Assembly: GCA_011037195.1 (NCBI GenBank)
Contig: JAAEAF010000217.1
Coordinates: forward strand, 1 to 64,000
Source: Triatoma infestans
Lineage: Eukaryota; Arthropoda; Insecta; Hemiptera; Reduviidae
Reading direction: 5' to 3'
DNA length: 64,000 bases
Every line of letters begins with the position of its first letter. Positions within the stretch are counted from its first letter, which is position 1. The translations under genes and the position numbers were made by a program. Shown piece by piece: positions 32,930 to 44,637 of this stretch. The notes below the pieces were generated by a model. It searched no databases and had not been told where the DNA came from. It saw only the letters and a program-made list of their open reading frames with translations.

Positions 32930-35126
32930 ACTTAAAAAAAAATTCAAAGTTATCTAAGAATTAAATAAAATGACGGATAAGAAAAGAAAAATAACTGAAG
33001 AAAACCGAGAGTTTAATAATTCATGGACAGATAAATATTTTTTTGTTTTGCAGAAAAAAAAACAGTATGCATTATTTGTTTGGAAAGCGTCGCCGTTTTT
33101 AAAGAGTAAAACATTAAGCGGCATTACATATCCAAACATGCTAACAAATTTGACAAATATACTGGTAAACTAAGAAACGATAAAATAATTAAGTTAAAAG
33201 CAGGCTTGACGGGGCAACAAAACTTATTTAAAAATGTTAATAAGGAGCAAGAAACTGCAACAATAGCAAGTTATTAAATTTGTTACATTTTACCGAAACA
33301 TATGAAACCATTTTCTGATGGCAATCTAGTAAAGGAATGCATTGAAGCGGCAGTAAATGCTATTTGCCCTGAGAAGAACAAACATTTTCTTAATATTAGT
33401 TTATCCAGATTTACTATGGGCAAGACGGATAAACGAAATGGCAGAAAATGTCATGAAGTCTCTTGAAGATAGGGCTAATAACTTTGAATCATATTCTCTG
33501 TGTCTTGATGAATCTACAGATTTGTCTGACACTGCTTAACTGGCAATTTTTATTCGTGGCGTAGACTCAAGATTAAATATTACTGAAGAATTGTTAGATT
33601 TAGTAAAAATGAAAAGAACGACAACAACTGAAGATCTCTGTTGTGCATTGGAAGATGCTTTAGGAAAGAAGAAAATTCCAATCTCAAAGTCATGCGGAAT
33701 CGCAACTGACGGTGCTCCATCCATGAGGGGAAAGCGTTCAGGATTAACAGCTCTTTTAACAGAAAAATTAAAAACAGAATTTTCAATAGAGTTATTTACA
33801 TGCCACTGTGTCATTCATATTGAAAATCTATGTGCGAAAACAATTGAATTTCAAAACGATATGCAGTCAGTGATTTCAACTGTTAATTTTATTAGGTCAA
33901 AAGCACTTAATCATCGACAATTTAAAGAGTTTTTAGAAGATTTGGATACACAATATGGTGATGTAATCTACTTTTCTGAAATTAGATGGTTAAGTAGAGC
34001 CAAAGTACTAAAGAGATTTTTAGACATATTGCCAGAAGTGAAGCTGTTTATGGATATCAAGGATAAGCACGTGCCACAATTAAATGAGGATGATTGAATA
34101 CAAGATCTTGCATTTTTGGTAGATATTACCTCCCACTTATCAGATCTTAACGTAAAAATGTAAGGAAAAAATTTGTTGATTAACGAGTTTTTGACGCATA
34201 TTAAGGCATTTATAGCAAAACTTTTTTTGTGGAGAAAACAGATTAAAGATAATAATCTCATAAATTTTCCAAATTTGTCGGCTAGATCTAATTCAGTTCC
34301 CAAAAAATATGAGGATGTGCTAGATACTTTATCTTCGGAATTCGAAGAAAGGTTTTCGGATTTCTTATCTAAAGAAGAACAAATAAGAATTTTTACTTCC
34401 CCGTTTGCAGTGGAAATTGAAACATTACCTGAGGAACTTCAAATGGAGATAATTGATCTTCAATCTAATTCAGATTTAAAAGATGCCTTCAAAGAAAATT
34501 CAGTTATAGAATTTTACAAGAAATATGTTTCAGAAAATAATTATCAGCGTATGCGGTAATATCCGTGCCGCATATTGTCATTGTTTGCTAGTACATATGT
34601 ATGTGAACAATTATTTTCCCTTATGAAATTAACTAAGACCAAAAATAGAATAAGCCTGACAGATGATCATCTTAAAAATTCTTTTATATTAGCTTCTACA
34701 AACATTCAACCAGATCTTCCAAAAATTATTGCCCAACATCATTGTCAAAAATCGCATTAATGTAGTTAACTACTTTAAAAAAAAATTGCTATTTTGAAAA
34801 TCATACACTTAATAGACATTTATTTTCCTAACTTTCATTGTTAAATTTGGAGTTTACGATTAATTTTTTGAGCAATGTTTTTTTTATCTTTTTTTTTATT
34901 TCATGATAAAATCCTTATATTTAAAATTGAGAAGTTTATATTTGTAAGAAACACCATATTCCTGCTGATTTATGTTTTAGGGATTGAGATAGTGTTAAAT
35001 CACTTAAATCTAAACCCAAAATTATAATTGGGATTGGGTAAATACTTTCACACTTTGTATGGCCCGCCGGAAGTTCATCAATCTCTGAAATGGCCTATTA
35101 ACTTTAAAAGGTTGCACGGGCCTGCT
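32930..35126 (+). mobile_element. Decayed hAT DNA transposon (ZBED/GTF2IRD2-like)
   Basis: This holds a broken transposase gene (32970-34760). About 300 bp downstream is a 3' end that resembles Charlie-type hAT elements: 'atggcccgccgg' (35058), 'gaaatggcc' and 'aaaggttgcacgggcctg' ending at about 35126. The mirror-image 5' terminal repeat is not visible upstream, so the left boundary is uncertain. An 8-bp TSD could not be established. Confidence 0.75.
32970..34760 (+). pseudogene. hAT-superfamily transposase pseudogene
   Basis: The parent protein would cut and paste its own transposon. Visible order: start ATG at 32970 (MTDKKRKITEE); a BED-type zinc finger with C-x2-C at 33068-33079 and H-x5-H at 33122-33139 (CIIC and RHYISKH); SYSLCLDESTD with the first catalytic Asp (33507-33509); CGIATDGAPSM with the second Asp (33708-33710); FTCHCVIHIENLCAK; the RWLSRAKVLKRF block; and a C-terminal dimerisation segment STYVCEQLFSLMKLTKTKNR near 34590-34650. 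The order and motifs fit the GTF2IRD2/ZBED-like branch of hAT. Lesions: frame change just before the finger (33050-33067), stops near 33112 and 33275, frameshift near 33420, and stops at 33537, 34096, about 34162 and 34557. It is not functional. Confidence 0.9.
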
Positions 35127-35316
35127 TTAAAGGAAAGCTTAACGCCACTGTTCCCTCAAAAAAACCCCTCCCTAAATCAATATTCTTAGAAAAATGTTTC
35201 AAATAAAGGTGGTAGGTTCTTATGTCTCTAGATAGTATACAAATGTTAAAGAAAATAGGCAAAGTCGTTTTTGAGAAAATGCGAACAACTGAAAAAACCA
35301 AACATTCAGTAAAGTT

Positions 35317-35542
35317 TGTTGTGGTGGTTGGTTCCGCAGAGCTGGAAAGCATCAGAGACTTTTTCCGTGGTAGCCTGCTTCATTTTGTGGTCATCGACCG
35401 GTTTCGGGTTAGTATGAAACTAAGTCTGCTCTGTGCAAGTCTGCGTTGTCACACTGTCTGAAAAACGCATCCTGAAGATGGGCGAACGCCCGAAACCGGT
35501 CGATGACCACAAAATGAAGCAGGCTCCCACGGAAAATGTCTG
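35317..35542 (+). mobile_element. Foldback element E with hammerhead-like motif
   Basis: A 226-bp insertion is flanked by 13-bp direct repeats ATTCAGTAAAGTT (35304-35316 and 35543-35555). Its arms (about 35358-35408 and 35489-35540) are inverted repeats of each other: 'gcctgcttcattttgtggtc' and its complement. Just inside the right arm lies CTGAAGA, T, GGGCG-AA-CGCCC, GAAAC (35472-35496). The first ~43 bp occur alone at 53198-53240, in inverted orientation, flanked by their own direct repeats. No coding sequence. Confidence 0.82.
35472..35496 (+). ncRNA. Hammerhead-ribozyme-like core motif
   Basis: CTGAAGA fits the conserved C-U-G-A-N-G-A strand. A perfect 5-bp stem II with an AA loop follows, then GAAAC. 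The next bases ACCGGTCGAT can pair with ATCGACCGGT of the left arm (about 35393-35402), which would be stem III with U as the base before cleavage. Two features argue against activity: an extra T sits between CTGAAGA and stem II, and no convincing stem I is seen. Confidence 0.3.
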
Positions 35543-35984
35543 ATTCAGTAAAGTTGTTTGATTGATTTTGCCACAAAGCTACGTGTCAGATGATGTGAAA
35601 ATACCTAAACGAAATACAAACTTCGAGCTTCCTGCAATTTTGAAATATTTTGTGGACAGACAGACAGACAAAAAAAAAAAAATATCAACTTCTTTGGAGC
35701 TTCACTTTTCATTGATATCATATTTAGTGCCATTTCTAAAACTAATTAAAATGTTTTAGCAATTCAGTAAGAGTTTAATATAACAATGAATCATAACTAT
35801 TGAAATCTCATATAAACTGATAAACCTGAAACATAACTTGACCTAGATTATTAAGATAAATCCAGTACGATTAAATCTTAGTAATATTTAAATGCGCATT
35901 AATAGAAAATATTTTTTTCTTGCGCAACAAATGCAATAGTTAATCAACCACGTAGAAAATAAGGTCGGGTTTGTGGTTTATTTT

Positions 35985-36230
35985 TTTAATTTAAGGCGCT
36001 CAACATCTATGGTCATTGGTGCCCGGAGCCTTCTCAGTGCACTGCCGGACAGAGTTCTCTTATTACAGACAACACTGTCCATTGCCGGACAATGAGATGT
36101 AGAGGCTTCTAAAAAGAAAAAAATCTAAAGGTAGCACAGTGAACTCGAACTCGGGTTCTCCGCGTTCTCCTCCGGCTCCTTTGTGGGAGTCCAGTACGCT
36201 AACCGCTTATCTATTTCCTTCCTGAGGTTT
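35985..36230 (-). mobile_element. tRNA-derived SINE-1 copy
   Basis: The 3' end reads 'tttaatttaaggcgctcaac' on the plus strand. The core includes 'aacactgtccattgccgg'. The head has a B-box complement 'gaactcgaactc' (about 36146-36157). A short extra insertion 'ctcctccggctcctttgtg' separates the B box from the A-box remnant at 36190-36215. Confidence 0.82.
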
Positions 36231-36574
36231 ATTTATTAATCTTTCTTTGAGATATTACGTATATCACTACTAACTAATGGCGCATCCATTATTAGTTTCC
36301 GACATTGTATTCACGCAGTACCCACAGGAGTTGTTAATTGTGCAGCATCTTTGGATTTAACTCACCGCCAAAACAGTCATTCACACTTACACATTGTACA
36401 TTTACAGACTAGTACATTTTGGATTCAAACACCATCACCCAAAGAAGCCGTAAAATAGGTCTTATAGGTCTCAGTGGATTTAGCTTTTCAGCTAATACAC
36501 GTTCCACAAATCATTACTGGGAATATCAATAATTAGTACAAAAATTTTAAATTTCATAGTTTCCCATATTGGCT

Positions 36575-37400
36575 TTCCTTCTTTTTTATTTATTTTAATT
36601 ATTTCATTTGCAACTGCGAATTTACACACAACAAGCAAATATGATGACAAAAGATAACATAACAAATCATAAAATAAAATTAAAGCTTATAAAAACAAAA
36701 CAAAACTGGAAAAAGAAAAAAAATAAATAATTCTAATAACATGACGTGACAGAATTGAATGAGAGCCATCCAACAATGACCATCATAAGTCGGTTATTAT
36801 AGGCACTGATGAAGTGAATTCGATGGATGCCTTTTTTTTATCAAACGATAGGTGATCGCGAGGTCATCAGCGCTTCAGTCTTCGGGAAGGATTAGCAGGA
36901 AGTGTTATCTGTGACAAGTTGCGGATCATAATAATGGGAAAATTTGGAATGGACTTTAATATATCCGGACATGGCGAGATGTAGGACAAATGGGAGTTTT
37001 AGGTCACTATGGATAGTGTGGTTAGTGACGTAAAAAGGAGTATCGACTATTGTGTGGAGGATTTTTGATTGGAGGGATAGGATACGGTGAAGATTGGAAC
37101 GCTTTGCTGAACCGTATAGTTCGAGTCCGTATGTCCAGATACGGACATACGGCAGGCCGTGTAGTGTATTTTTTTGTTCGAGAGAGTTAGTTTTGATCTT
37201 TGTCGAGTAGTCTTTTGATCATTCGGCATCGAAAGTTATGTTCTTGTCGCTTAAGTCGAGTAAGTGGGTTCCAGGTAAGGCGTTTATCAAGATACAGATC
37301 TAGATATCGCACATTGTTTGCCGAAGGAGTAGGAATGCAGTTCAGGTACATTGGTTTTCCTTAAGGAAAAATTGGATACATTTCAATTTGTAGTCTAATT
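36575..37400 (-). mobile_element. Jockey-clade LINE 3' remnant
   Basis: The minus strand encodes the end of an RT: RYLDLYLDKRLTWNP (the 'KYLGL.LD..LTW' motif, about 37310), LKRQEHNFRCRMIKRLLDK, then LTLSNKKIHYTA (about 37200). The C-terminal tail reads NSHLSYISPCPDILKSI and ends ...NPSRRLKR (about 36870). This order matches the Jockey-type ORF2 C-terminus, which has no RNase H. Stops and at least two frame changes are present. The 3' UTR ends in an A/T-rich 'aataaataaaaaa' at about 36575. No TSD was found. Confidence 0.8.
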
Positions 37401-37734
37401 AATTCATAATTTTTAGCAGATAGGCTAATATTGATAAATAATTGGCGTATATGCACGGGATAGAATCTGATTTTTTAAGAACACACTTTCCAAAATAAAT
37501 AAATAAATAGGTAAAATGCAGCGATTTCATTATTAAAAATAAATTGTTAGTTAAAAAGATTTACTCACTTTTACTATTAGCCTAATTTAATAGTATCCTT
37601 GAGATTAAGATTATCGCTGGCTCTTTTGCTATTGTGTGACACAAAACCAAATGTCGAAAACATACATCATTGGGCGCATAAACTCACTCTACTACTATCC
37701 CCTACATACTGACGGGTACTTCACAAGAGCTCAT

Positions 37735-37910
37735 CACGCCCCCCCGGAGCCTTTTCAGTGCACGCGGTCTCCGAGCAATGTTCTCTAGCTACAAAAGTGA
37801 GCTGGTGAGGTTCCTAGGAAGAGCAAATCTAAAGGCAGCATGCTGGATTTGAACCCGGGATCTCCGCGTTATTACTTCAGCGCGCTATCACTGAGCTAAT
37901 CCCTTCCTTT
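37735..37910 (-). mobile_element. tRNA-derived SINE-1 copy with best tRNA-like head
   Basis: On the minus strand the head reads GGAAGGGATTAGCTCAGTG, then ATAGCGCGCTG (A box, about 37880-37905), and GGGTTCAAATCC (B box, 37845-37856). These are the two internal RNA polymerase III promoter boxes. The core is shortened compared with the other copies. Confidence 0.87.
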
Positions 37911-39255
37911 CATCACCACCTTACTAACGATTATCTCAAACACGTAACTCCCTTTCACTACACCGTATTGGAATATAAAAGGGAAGCTCTCAACAGTTAA
38001 AATCAAATGTGTTCAAACAATCTCTAACAAGACAAGGAAAAATCTCCAACTAGTGTTAATAAGTCTTTAACCAGTTGCCGAAGATCAACTGCCAGTTATA
38101 TCAGCATTCAGCAGTGTTCACCAGTAAGTCTATGAAGCTGCTCTAAAACGCCTTACGTAACGCATTCTTATTATAAAGTCCTTTGTGATAAGGAGCTTAA
38201 TAATGTGTAACTTAATTGTATTAGTAACGCGGATGTGCAGTTTCTTTCTCTCGTTTCGGTCCCTTGCCTTCTGATTCTTTCAAACCTTTAAACAAACTTG
38301 TTTGTTTGAAAATTGTTTCTTTGAATCTATAAATACTTTGTTTAATGAACTTAGACAAAAATATTATTATTTTTGCATATTTTATTAAACATTGAAACTA
38401 CTGAACAATCGGATTTGCATCATATCTTAACTAGTAATCATCAACAACTTAAACAATCAACTTTTCTCTTCAAACTTCAATATTAAACCAATATGATTAA
38501 CCTAAAGATGAATTTTTGTTGATTATTTACTTATTGTTAGAAACATTTTTAATTTTACTATCATTTGCTTTCTTCATCTTACATATTTTATAAACAAATA
38601 AACTTTCGCTTTAATAATCAACATTTAAAAAAATACATTCTCTACTTTATAAAACTCGATTATTCCATTTCGGGCAAAGTAGAAATATAAAAGTCTCGAA
38701 AAGTAAAAGGTTTTTATTACTCTTTATTTCTATAAATAAGAAGAGCTCATTAATCGTGAGAAAAGATGGATTCTTCACAAATGGGCGGCCATATTTTGCT
38801 TAGTTGAATTGTACCATATATTTTATAAGATATAAATATATCTATATTTGATATTATAGGATCTATATTACATCTGCATTTGATAGTTGTAGGATGTAAG
38901 ATATAAATCTATCATACCTTTTCTATGCCTACTTCTCTCTCTCTCTAGTGAACTTTCAGTGTTTTTTCCTCCTTATTTGAAACTTTTAACATTTATCTTT
39001 TTTTCTTGAATTCACTATTTCCTGTTTTCTCATCTTCTAGAATAGGATTTTAACATTTTTACTTTCCTAGAATAGGATTTTAACATTTTTGTCTACTTTA
39101 ACCTCAAGGCTAGGCAGTTATTTTGGCAACATCTAGAGAAGTACTCTCATTTTATTCAGCTACTTTATTGCCAACAATCCTGTAATAGATTAACCACTAA
39201 TTTGATACCACACTTTTTAGATTTAATAAACATCATTTGACGATGTACATGGTTT
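37911..39255. other. Unassigned AT-rich DNA
   Basis: A TATA-like 'gaatataaaagggaagct' at about 37970 and the balanced sequence up to 38170 could belong to an LTR, but I cannot define its ends. A duplicated 'aataggattttaacattttt' occurs at about 39041 and 39070. The rest shows nothing recognisable. Confidence 0.4.
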
Positions 39256-39722
39256 TCTATATGTGATGGACGCAAGAAATTATATCTATTTTAATTGAAG
39301 AAAATTATGAGAAAAATGCAAGCTCGTTGGAAAAAAGGGTAACCCAGGCGGAAGAGTACAGCTGCAGGAAGAGTTCATGAACATTTTTACCCCTTCTTCT
39401 CACAGGGGAAGATTTGAACGAACAATTAGAAGACATTCTTACAGGACAGTCTGAAACAGACATTCTACCAGAACACATGCATCAGGAATCGCTCTCTTAA
39501 ATCAGTGCCAGTGATAGAGATTAACATTTATTCTAGATTAACCATTGATTTATTAAGCATATAATTGTGATATTGTAAAGTAATTTAAATCTCTTTAAAG
39601 ATAATATATTTAATTTTATCTACCAGTGTTTTCTTAATTATTTCTTATTACTTCTCCGCTCGTGCTACGCAAACTACTACTACAAACATACAACACATAA
39701 CACCAATAACATTTCATATAGG
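39256..39722 (+). repeat. Dispersed repeat family A, copy 2
   Basis: Matches 2570-3062 in order: 'tgatggacgcaagaaat', 'gagaaaaatg', 'agttcatgaac', 'ccccttcttctcacaggg', 'gaacgaacaattagaag', 'gctctctta', and the terminal 'aacatttca'. It ends just before the RTE-like remnant. Confidence 0.78.
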
Positions 39723-39724
39723 TA

Positions 39725-40330
39725 CACGGCATGGTAGTCTTATTCTCCAGACAACGTCTTGAGGCTCTAAAAGACTTTGAGTACCTTGGCGCTTTGCTTA
39801 CGAGTAAAAACGATGTCAGCCAAGACATAAAAAGTAGAATAATAGCCTCTGCGGCATTGCTGTCGACACATAGGAATAAAACTATCTCAAGAAAGGCGAA
39901 GGTCATTATTTACAAAACAATTCTCAAACCAATTCTAACGCATGACTCAAACGCGGGCCCTAACTAAGGCAGATGGGCGCGAAGCTGGAAATGATAAATT
40001 TTAAGGACAATTTATGGACCAGGAGTGGAAAATGGTGAGTACTTGATCAGAAAAAAATAATGAGCTGAAAGGTATATTTAAGGAGAAGATCTAATTACGA
40101 CCTTCAAAATGGGAAGACCCGTGGCTTAGCCACCTTCACCGTATGGATGAAAACCTCGCCCAAAAGTTATGTATGAGGGAGACCCCTCTGCAAGACGTCG
40201 AGAATGACCTGACAACGATGGGAGTGAGGCAATAGAGAAATAATGAAAATTTTGGATAGAGACATCTATCTGGCAGGTTGCTCTACAGACGAAGACCAGG
40301 ATCCTCCAGAGTCCGTAATGCCATAGGAAG
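39725..40330 (+). pseudogene. RTE-like reverse transcriptase C-terminal remnant
   Basis: The plus strand encodes EALKDFEYLGALLTSKNDVS, an IKSRI helix, KTISRKAKVIIYKTILKPIL (the 'K..IYKT.LRPVL.YG' motif) and, after a frame change, IYGPGVENGEYLIRKN and WLSHLHRMDENLAQKL. It then reads LTTMGVRQ and closes at a stop at 40324. This series is typical of RTE-clade ORFs. The catalytic RT core is missing. Several stops are present. Confidence 0.82.
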
Positions 40331-40841
40331 AAGAAGCAAACAACATTTGGGAAAAAGAAACTAAATACGAAACTTGTGCTCCTAAACTGATAATTAAAAC
40401 TAATAGTTAAGAAAAAAAACCCAAATAACCCAGCAATAAAGAGGAACTACCCCTGTAAATTACGTCGCGAAAATATTTGCAAAAATGTAAACAATCGACT
40501 TAATAATATAGATAGAATCGAATGATGCACTGCCGAAAAAAAAACAATCCGTTTTAAATCTGGCAAAAGCTGAGCTGACACTATTTTTGTTATAAATTTA
40601 ATTTATTCAATTGTCAGAAGCTGATCAAATTACGTCTGGGACAATTTCATTGACTTTTAAATAAATGCCTCTGACGTCCTGTGTTTAATTTCTTTCATTA
40701 TGTTGTTAGTTTTTTGTTAAAACTTTGATGTCTGACTTCTAATTAATTTATTACAGAATTAATTCGAGTTCCACGTGTTTATTTAATTGAAAAGTATCTG
40801 GGTACTAAATGTTATGATAATTTTAACGACATTAAATTAAA

Positions 40842-40960
40842 ATTAGATTAGATTTCTTTATATTCTACATTTTTTCAACAGCGTGTAGGATATATAAAGC
40901 ATACCTCAGATACGAGGGTTCAGCAATTTTCCACGGTCCCTTGCACTTGCTATTAAAACA
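40842..40960 (-). mobile_element. Very short LINE 3' end with (TAATC)n-type tail
   Basis: On the minus strand a ~100-bp 3' UTR-like sequence ('agggaccgtggaaaattgc', 'gaggtatgctttatatatcc') ends in 'aaatctaatctaatt'. The tail type matches 12526 and 24852. No coding part remains. Confidence 0.5.
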
Positions 40961-41054
40961 ATAATTACTTTTACTCTCTTAAATCTAACATATTTATTTA
41001 TTTATTTACTTTTTTGTAGCAAACGGAAATATTTTTACCTAAGATTTTGTCCGT

Positions 41055-42180
41055 CGCAGTATATATATTTATGATGTTCCTCACCGGCATCGGAAATATA
41101 TTTACATTTTGTTACTCCTAAAGCATTGTAATCGTGACAAATTTTCCATATCAAATTGTCACCAGAAGTGCACGTTTTCAGGGCATCGGTGAACCAAAAA
41201 GTGGTTTTTAGAAAATGATCTTGTGTATGTGTGTGTCTGTTAGAAGGCATAGCTCAAAAACGAAAAATTCGTAAAAAATTCAAACTTGACATACCGTTTA
41301 GATATCACAATGAGATCGGGCAGTAAGTTATCTGTCAAAATTCCTCAACCGGAAATAGTACCACTTTACTGATTTTTTTTTTTTTTTTTTCAGGTTTTTG
41401 CAATTATCCCGAAATAGCTCCAAAGATTTTCTTATACTACCCACATAAACTACACATATGTTTAAAGAGCTACAACTTCTATTTGAAACATTTCTCTGGA
41501 AAAATTCATTTAAAGCAGTTTTTGCGTGAAAGTGGGGGTTATGTTTTCCTATAAAGTGCTATATATTAGTTTATTATATAATTCTATCATTTAAATAATA
41601 TTAATTAGAATTAAATACATGGGCGAAATTCTGAGTTGGAATAAAATCTATTGACCGGAATACGTTTTTACTGAACAGTAAGTTTTAAGTTGTTTACAAT
41701 TTTCTCGAAAAAGTATCCAACGATTTCTTTTAAAGTTGTTATATCAACGATGCATATACAGAGCTACAACTTCTATTTGAAACATTCCTCCAGAAAAAGG
41801 GAAGAGGCTTTAGGAGGAGAGGTGGGTTAGGTTTCCACTAAAGAGCTATTGTAGTTTATTATACAATTCTATTATGTAAATAGTATTAATAAAAGATAAA
41901 TATGTTCCAAGTTTGAAGAAAATATGTTAACTGAAAGTGCATTTTTACAGACCAGTTTGTCAGTTTTCTGCAATTTTCTCTATAAAAGCATCGATGGATT
42001 TCATTATATTTGGTATACTGCTATACATACAGAGACTACTCACTTTTGTTTGAAATTTACTGCAATAAATACAAAGACTTATCACTTTTGTTTGAAAATT
42101 ATTTATGAGAAACTTCATTTAAAGTCGTTTTGGTAGCGGGGGTCAAGATTATGCTTTCCTCATAAAAGTCATTTTATTAA
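41055..42180 (-). repeat. Family D element, copy 10 (reverse, three monomers)
   Basis: The terminal block 'attgtaatcgtgacaaattt' with (GT)n (41222-41238) is followed by boxes at 41334 (accggaaatag), 41652 (accggaatacg) and 41934 (actgaaagtgc), spaced about 318 and 282 bp. Each monomer shows 'agagctacaacttctatttg', 'aaacatttctctggaaaaa' and 'ttattatataattctatcat'. Confidence 0.8.
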
Positions 42181-42204
42181 AATGGAATTCAAATCGTCAG
42201 GCCT

Positions 42205-42345
42205 TAAAATTACGATGAGATGTTTGTACGGCAATGGCTAAGGGAGTTTTTAAAGAAAAAGAATGTTGCTCTACGTTTCGGGTACCATTAGTGCCCTTCT
42301 TGAGGAGCTCTGTAAAAATTTATTGAAGAAAATACAGTATTTTAC
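42205..42345. repeat. Fragment with GTTTCGGGTACC...CTTCTTGAGGAG motif
   Basis: On the minus strand: CTCAAGAAGGGC, loop, GTACCCGAAACGTAGAGC. This is the same layout as the foldback motifs in families E and F, but with a G-to-C change in the first strand. A tandem 'acagtattttacagtatttt' follows. Confidence 0.45.
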
Positions 42346-42489
42346 AGTATTTTAATAATATGATAGACAAAGATCGCCTTAATGATGGAAGATCAAGGCT
42401 TTGAGATGCAGGATTAAAGTTGGATAGGGGAATTGGAGGAAACGGGAAACGGGAAAAAGATAAACTGAAGACGGAAGCCTAAAGTCAAT

Positions 42490-43740
42490 ATTTCCTTAGA
42501 GTACACTAATAAAAAAACTTTACACGAAAAATCTTTCAAATGAAAGAAAAAGTTCCTTACGTAGGAAGTTAGATAAAAATTTAAAGAAAACATAAAGTCG
42601 TTTGAGAAAATCACATAAATGAAAAACAGTAATGCGCCTTGGTGCGTATGATATCTTAACAAGTACATCAAGTTTTATATTCCGTTTAGACAAATAAACA
42701 CGCAAACACACACACACACAAAATAGTAAAAGAAAGTAAACAATTTCAAAAATTAAGCTAATTTCAACAATAGCTATTGTTTCGTAAATAGCTGCAATGT
42801 TGATCTCAAAAAATTTCAAATAGAAAGTTAGTACTTCAAATTTAAAGAAAATCTTTACAGCTGTTTTCGAGAAAATTATTCAAAAAAACAATTCTTTAAA
42901 TTCGAACTATCGATTAACCGATTATTTTCAAATTTGAAATTCTAGCATTGTGTAATAGATTATCGGTGGAGCTCTAGTGCTGCAGCGAAATTATAAAGCA
43001 TCCACGCAGCTGCGTCTCTCAATACGTCACATGAGGCGTGACATTTCTCCCTATACCACAAATGGCAATTCAAATTGTAACCATAGGAGAGATCGAGATA
43101 CGCCTACCTAACCTCCTAGGAAAGTAGGAAGCAGAAAGGAGAAGTAGATAAAGTTAAGGTTCATATATATATATAAACGTTAGCGGCACTCAACCATCAA
43201 GAAATCTATGATTAAGTCTTGCTCACAACCAACAAGAAAACATCATCACCAACACACTGCCAGTTCAGTCTGTCATTTCTTCATGCTATCACAGTATTTC
43301 TATATCAGTACACCCCCCAGAACACCCCCCCCAAAATCTTTCTCCTGGGAAATACTGTTTCATATAAAAAGTAATAAGCTTTAATCTGTTTGGAGAATAT
43401 TCAAAGTTTAAAGATAATCATTGGAGTCATTTTTGAGGAAATCGCGAAAACTGGAGGAAAAGAATTAAGTAAAAGCTGTAACTAGTTGAAAGAGTTTGTC
43501 CAAAATCCAATCCATATCTCCCGGTGAGATATGGTGGTGGTTCCTAAACGGATTATTAAATTTAAGTATCCTGCGACTTTTCTTTTTTTGTGATATTTTA
43601 GTCATACATATCATTTTTACATACATATTTTGGTCAATTCTGCAAACATTTTGTTCGTACTTAAGGAGACCTCAAAATATGTAACTTTTTGAAACTTGGA
43701 CACTTTCGCAATATCTTTTACCAAGGGAGTGGAGAAAGTG
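42490..43740 (+). repeat. Family D repeat, copy 11, split by an LTR-like insert
   Basis: 'gagaaaatcacataaatg' and a (CA)n tract (42698-42720) are followed by a second diverged unit (42830-42965: 'gttttcgagaaaatt', 'gattaaccgattattttca'). After the insert, the remainder reads 'ctcctgggaaatactgtttc', 'cctaaacggattattaaa' and 'ggagacctcaaaatatg'. Confidence 0.65.
42966..43312 (+). mobile_element. LTR-like insertion with TATA box
   Basis: About 345 bp of distinct, less AT-rich sequence interrupts family D. It holds 'catatatatatataaacg' at 43164-43181, a TATA-box-like site with a nearby GC-richer downstream region, as in the other LTRs. The exact ends and TSD are unclear. Confidence 0.35.
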
Positions 43741-44499
43741 AAAATATAGTACAAAGGGTCAACATTTTGTGGTTGAGAATGGTAATCGTTATCTCTGTTT
43801 GAATGATATATCTGATAGGCATATGTTAATTAATTGATGACTGTTTTATATTGAACATGAAAAGGAGCCTTTGGGTTAGATAGAATATTACAATATTAAT
43901 GTAAATGAAGCAGGAACTGGTGAGTGGTGATGTTAAATGATAAATGAACACAAACATACACTACTGACTCTTGTTCTCACAAATTGTGTTTTACATACTA
44001 AAGAGGAAAATGCGTATACAGAGAGAGAATTGAGCGTCCAAGCGAAGAGTAGTATGGGTAGCATGATGCTTGTAGCTAGTTAGTTAACTCTAGCCAGTCG
44101 TTTAGCTAAATTGGCCAAATTGTAGAGAACCTGTTTCTTGATAGAGACCCGACTGAATATAGTTGATAAATTCTTGCTTGTTATAATTGTTTGAGATTTC
44201 TGGATAATAGCTTGTAACCTCTTATATACTTGTTCCCAGACTGGCTGTTTTTTTCTGCATCAGAGTGATTTAGCTTTGAGTGAAGAGTGCAACAAAACCA
44301 GATTGAAAAAATTAAGTTATATAATTAGATTAAGGTTTAAGATAATTTATCTTAAAGAATAATAACTTATGATGTCAGACTAGATTTTCTTGACAAAGTA
44401 TTTAAAAATTTTTTATCTGGTTATACAAAAATTAAAAATTTCAAGTAGAAAAGTAATTTTTGTTGACCGTTATTAAATGATGTTTTGAATTAGTTTTGC

Positions 44500-44605
44500 G
44501 AAGATCGATCCAAGAAAAAATATTCAATTATGCAACGTTTCAACAGAAATTTTCTGTCTTTTTCAAGGCTCTATTTTGAAATACAATACCGTGAGGACGA
44601 CATTG
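44500..44605 (-). repeat. Motif repeat G, copy 1
   Basis: Shares 'attcaattatgc' and 'ctgtctttttcaaggct' with 54225-54300, and 'gtctttttcaaggc' with both arms of the foldback at 48385-48800. On the minus strand it reads CTTGAAAAAGACAG, loop, CTGTTGAAACGTTGC. Confidence 0.5.
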
Positions 44606-44637
44606 TATTAATGAAGAGTAACTAAAAACAAATAAAT

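Larger units (their letters stand above)
35127..35690 (+). repeat. Family D repeat, copy 9, split by foldback E
   Basis: 'ctttaaaggaaagcttaacg', 'agaaaaatgtttcaaataaa', 'aaacattcagtaaagt' lie left of foldback E. To its right are 'gattttgccacaaagc', 'cctaaacgaaatac' and 'ttgaaatattttgtgg'. The two halves join at the TSD of element E. Confidence 0.7.

Noticed and set aside
37845..37905. A true tRNA gene
   Set aside because: A and B boxes are present, but the cloverleaf arms do not pair well and the sequence continues into the SINE body shared by other copies.
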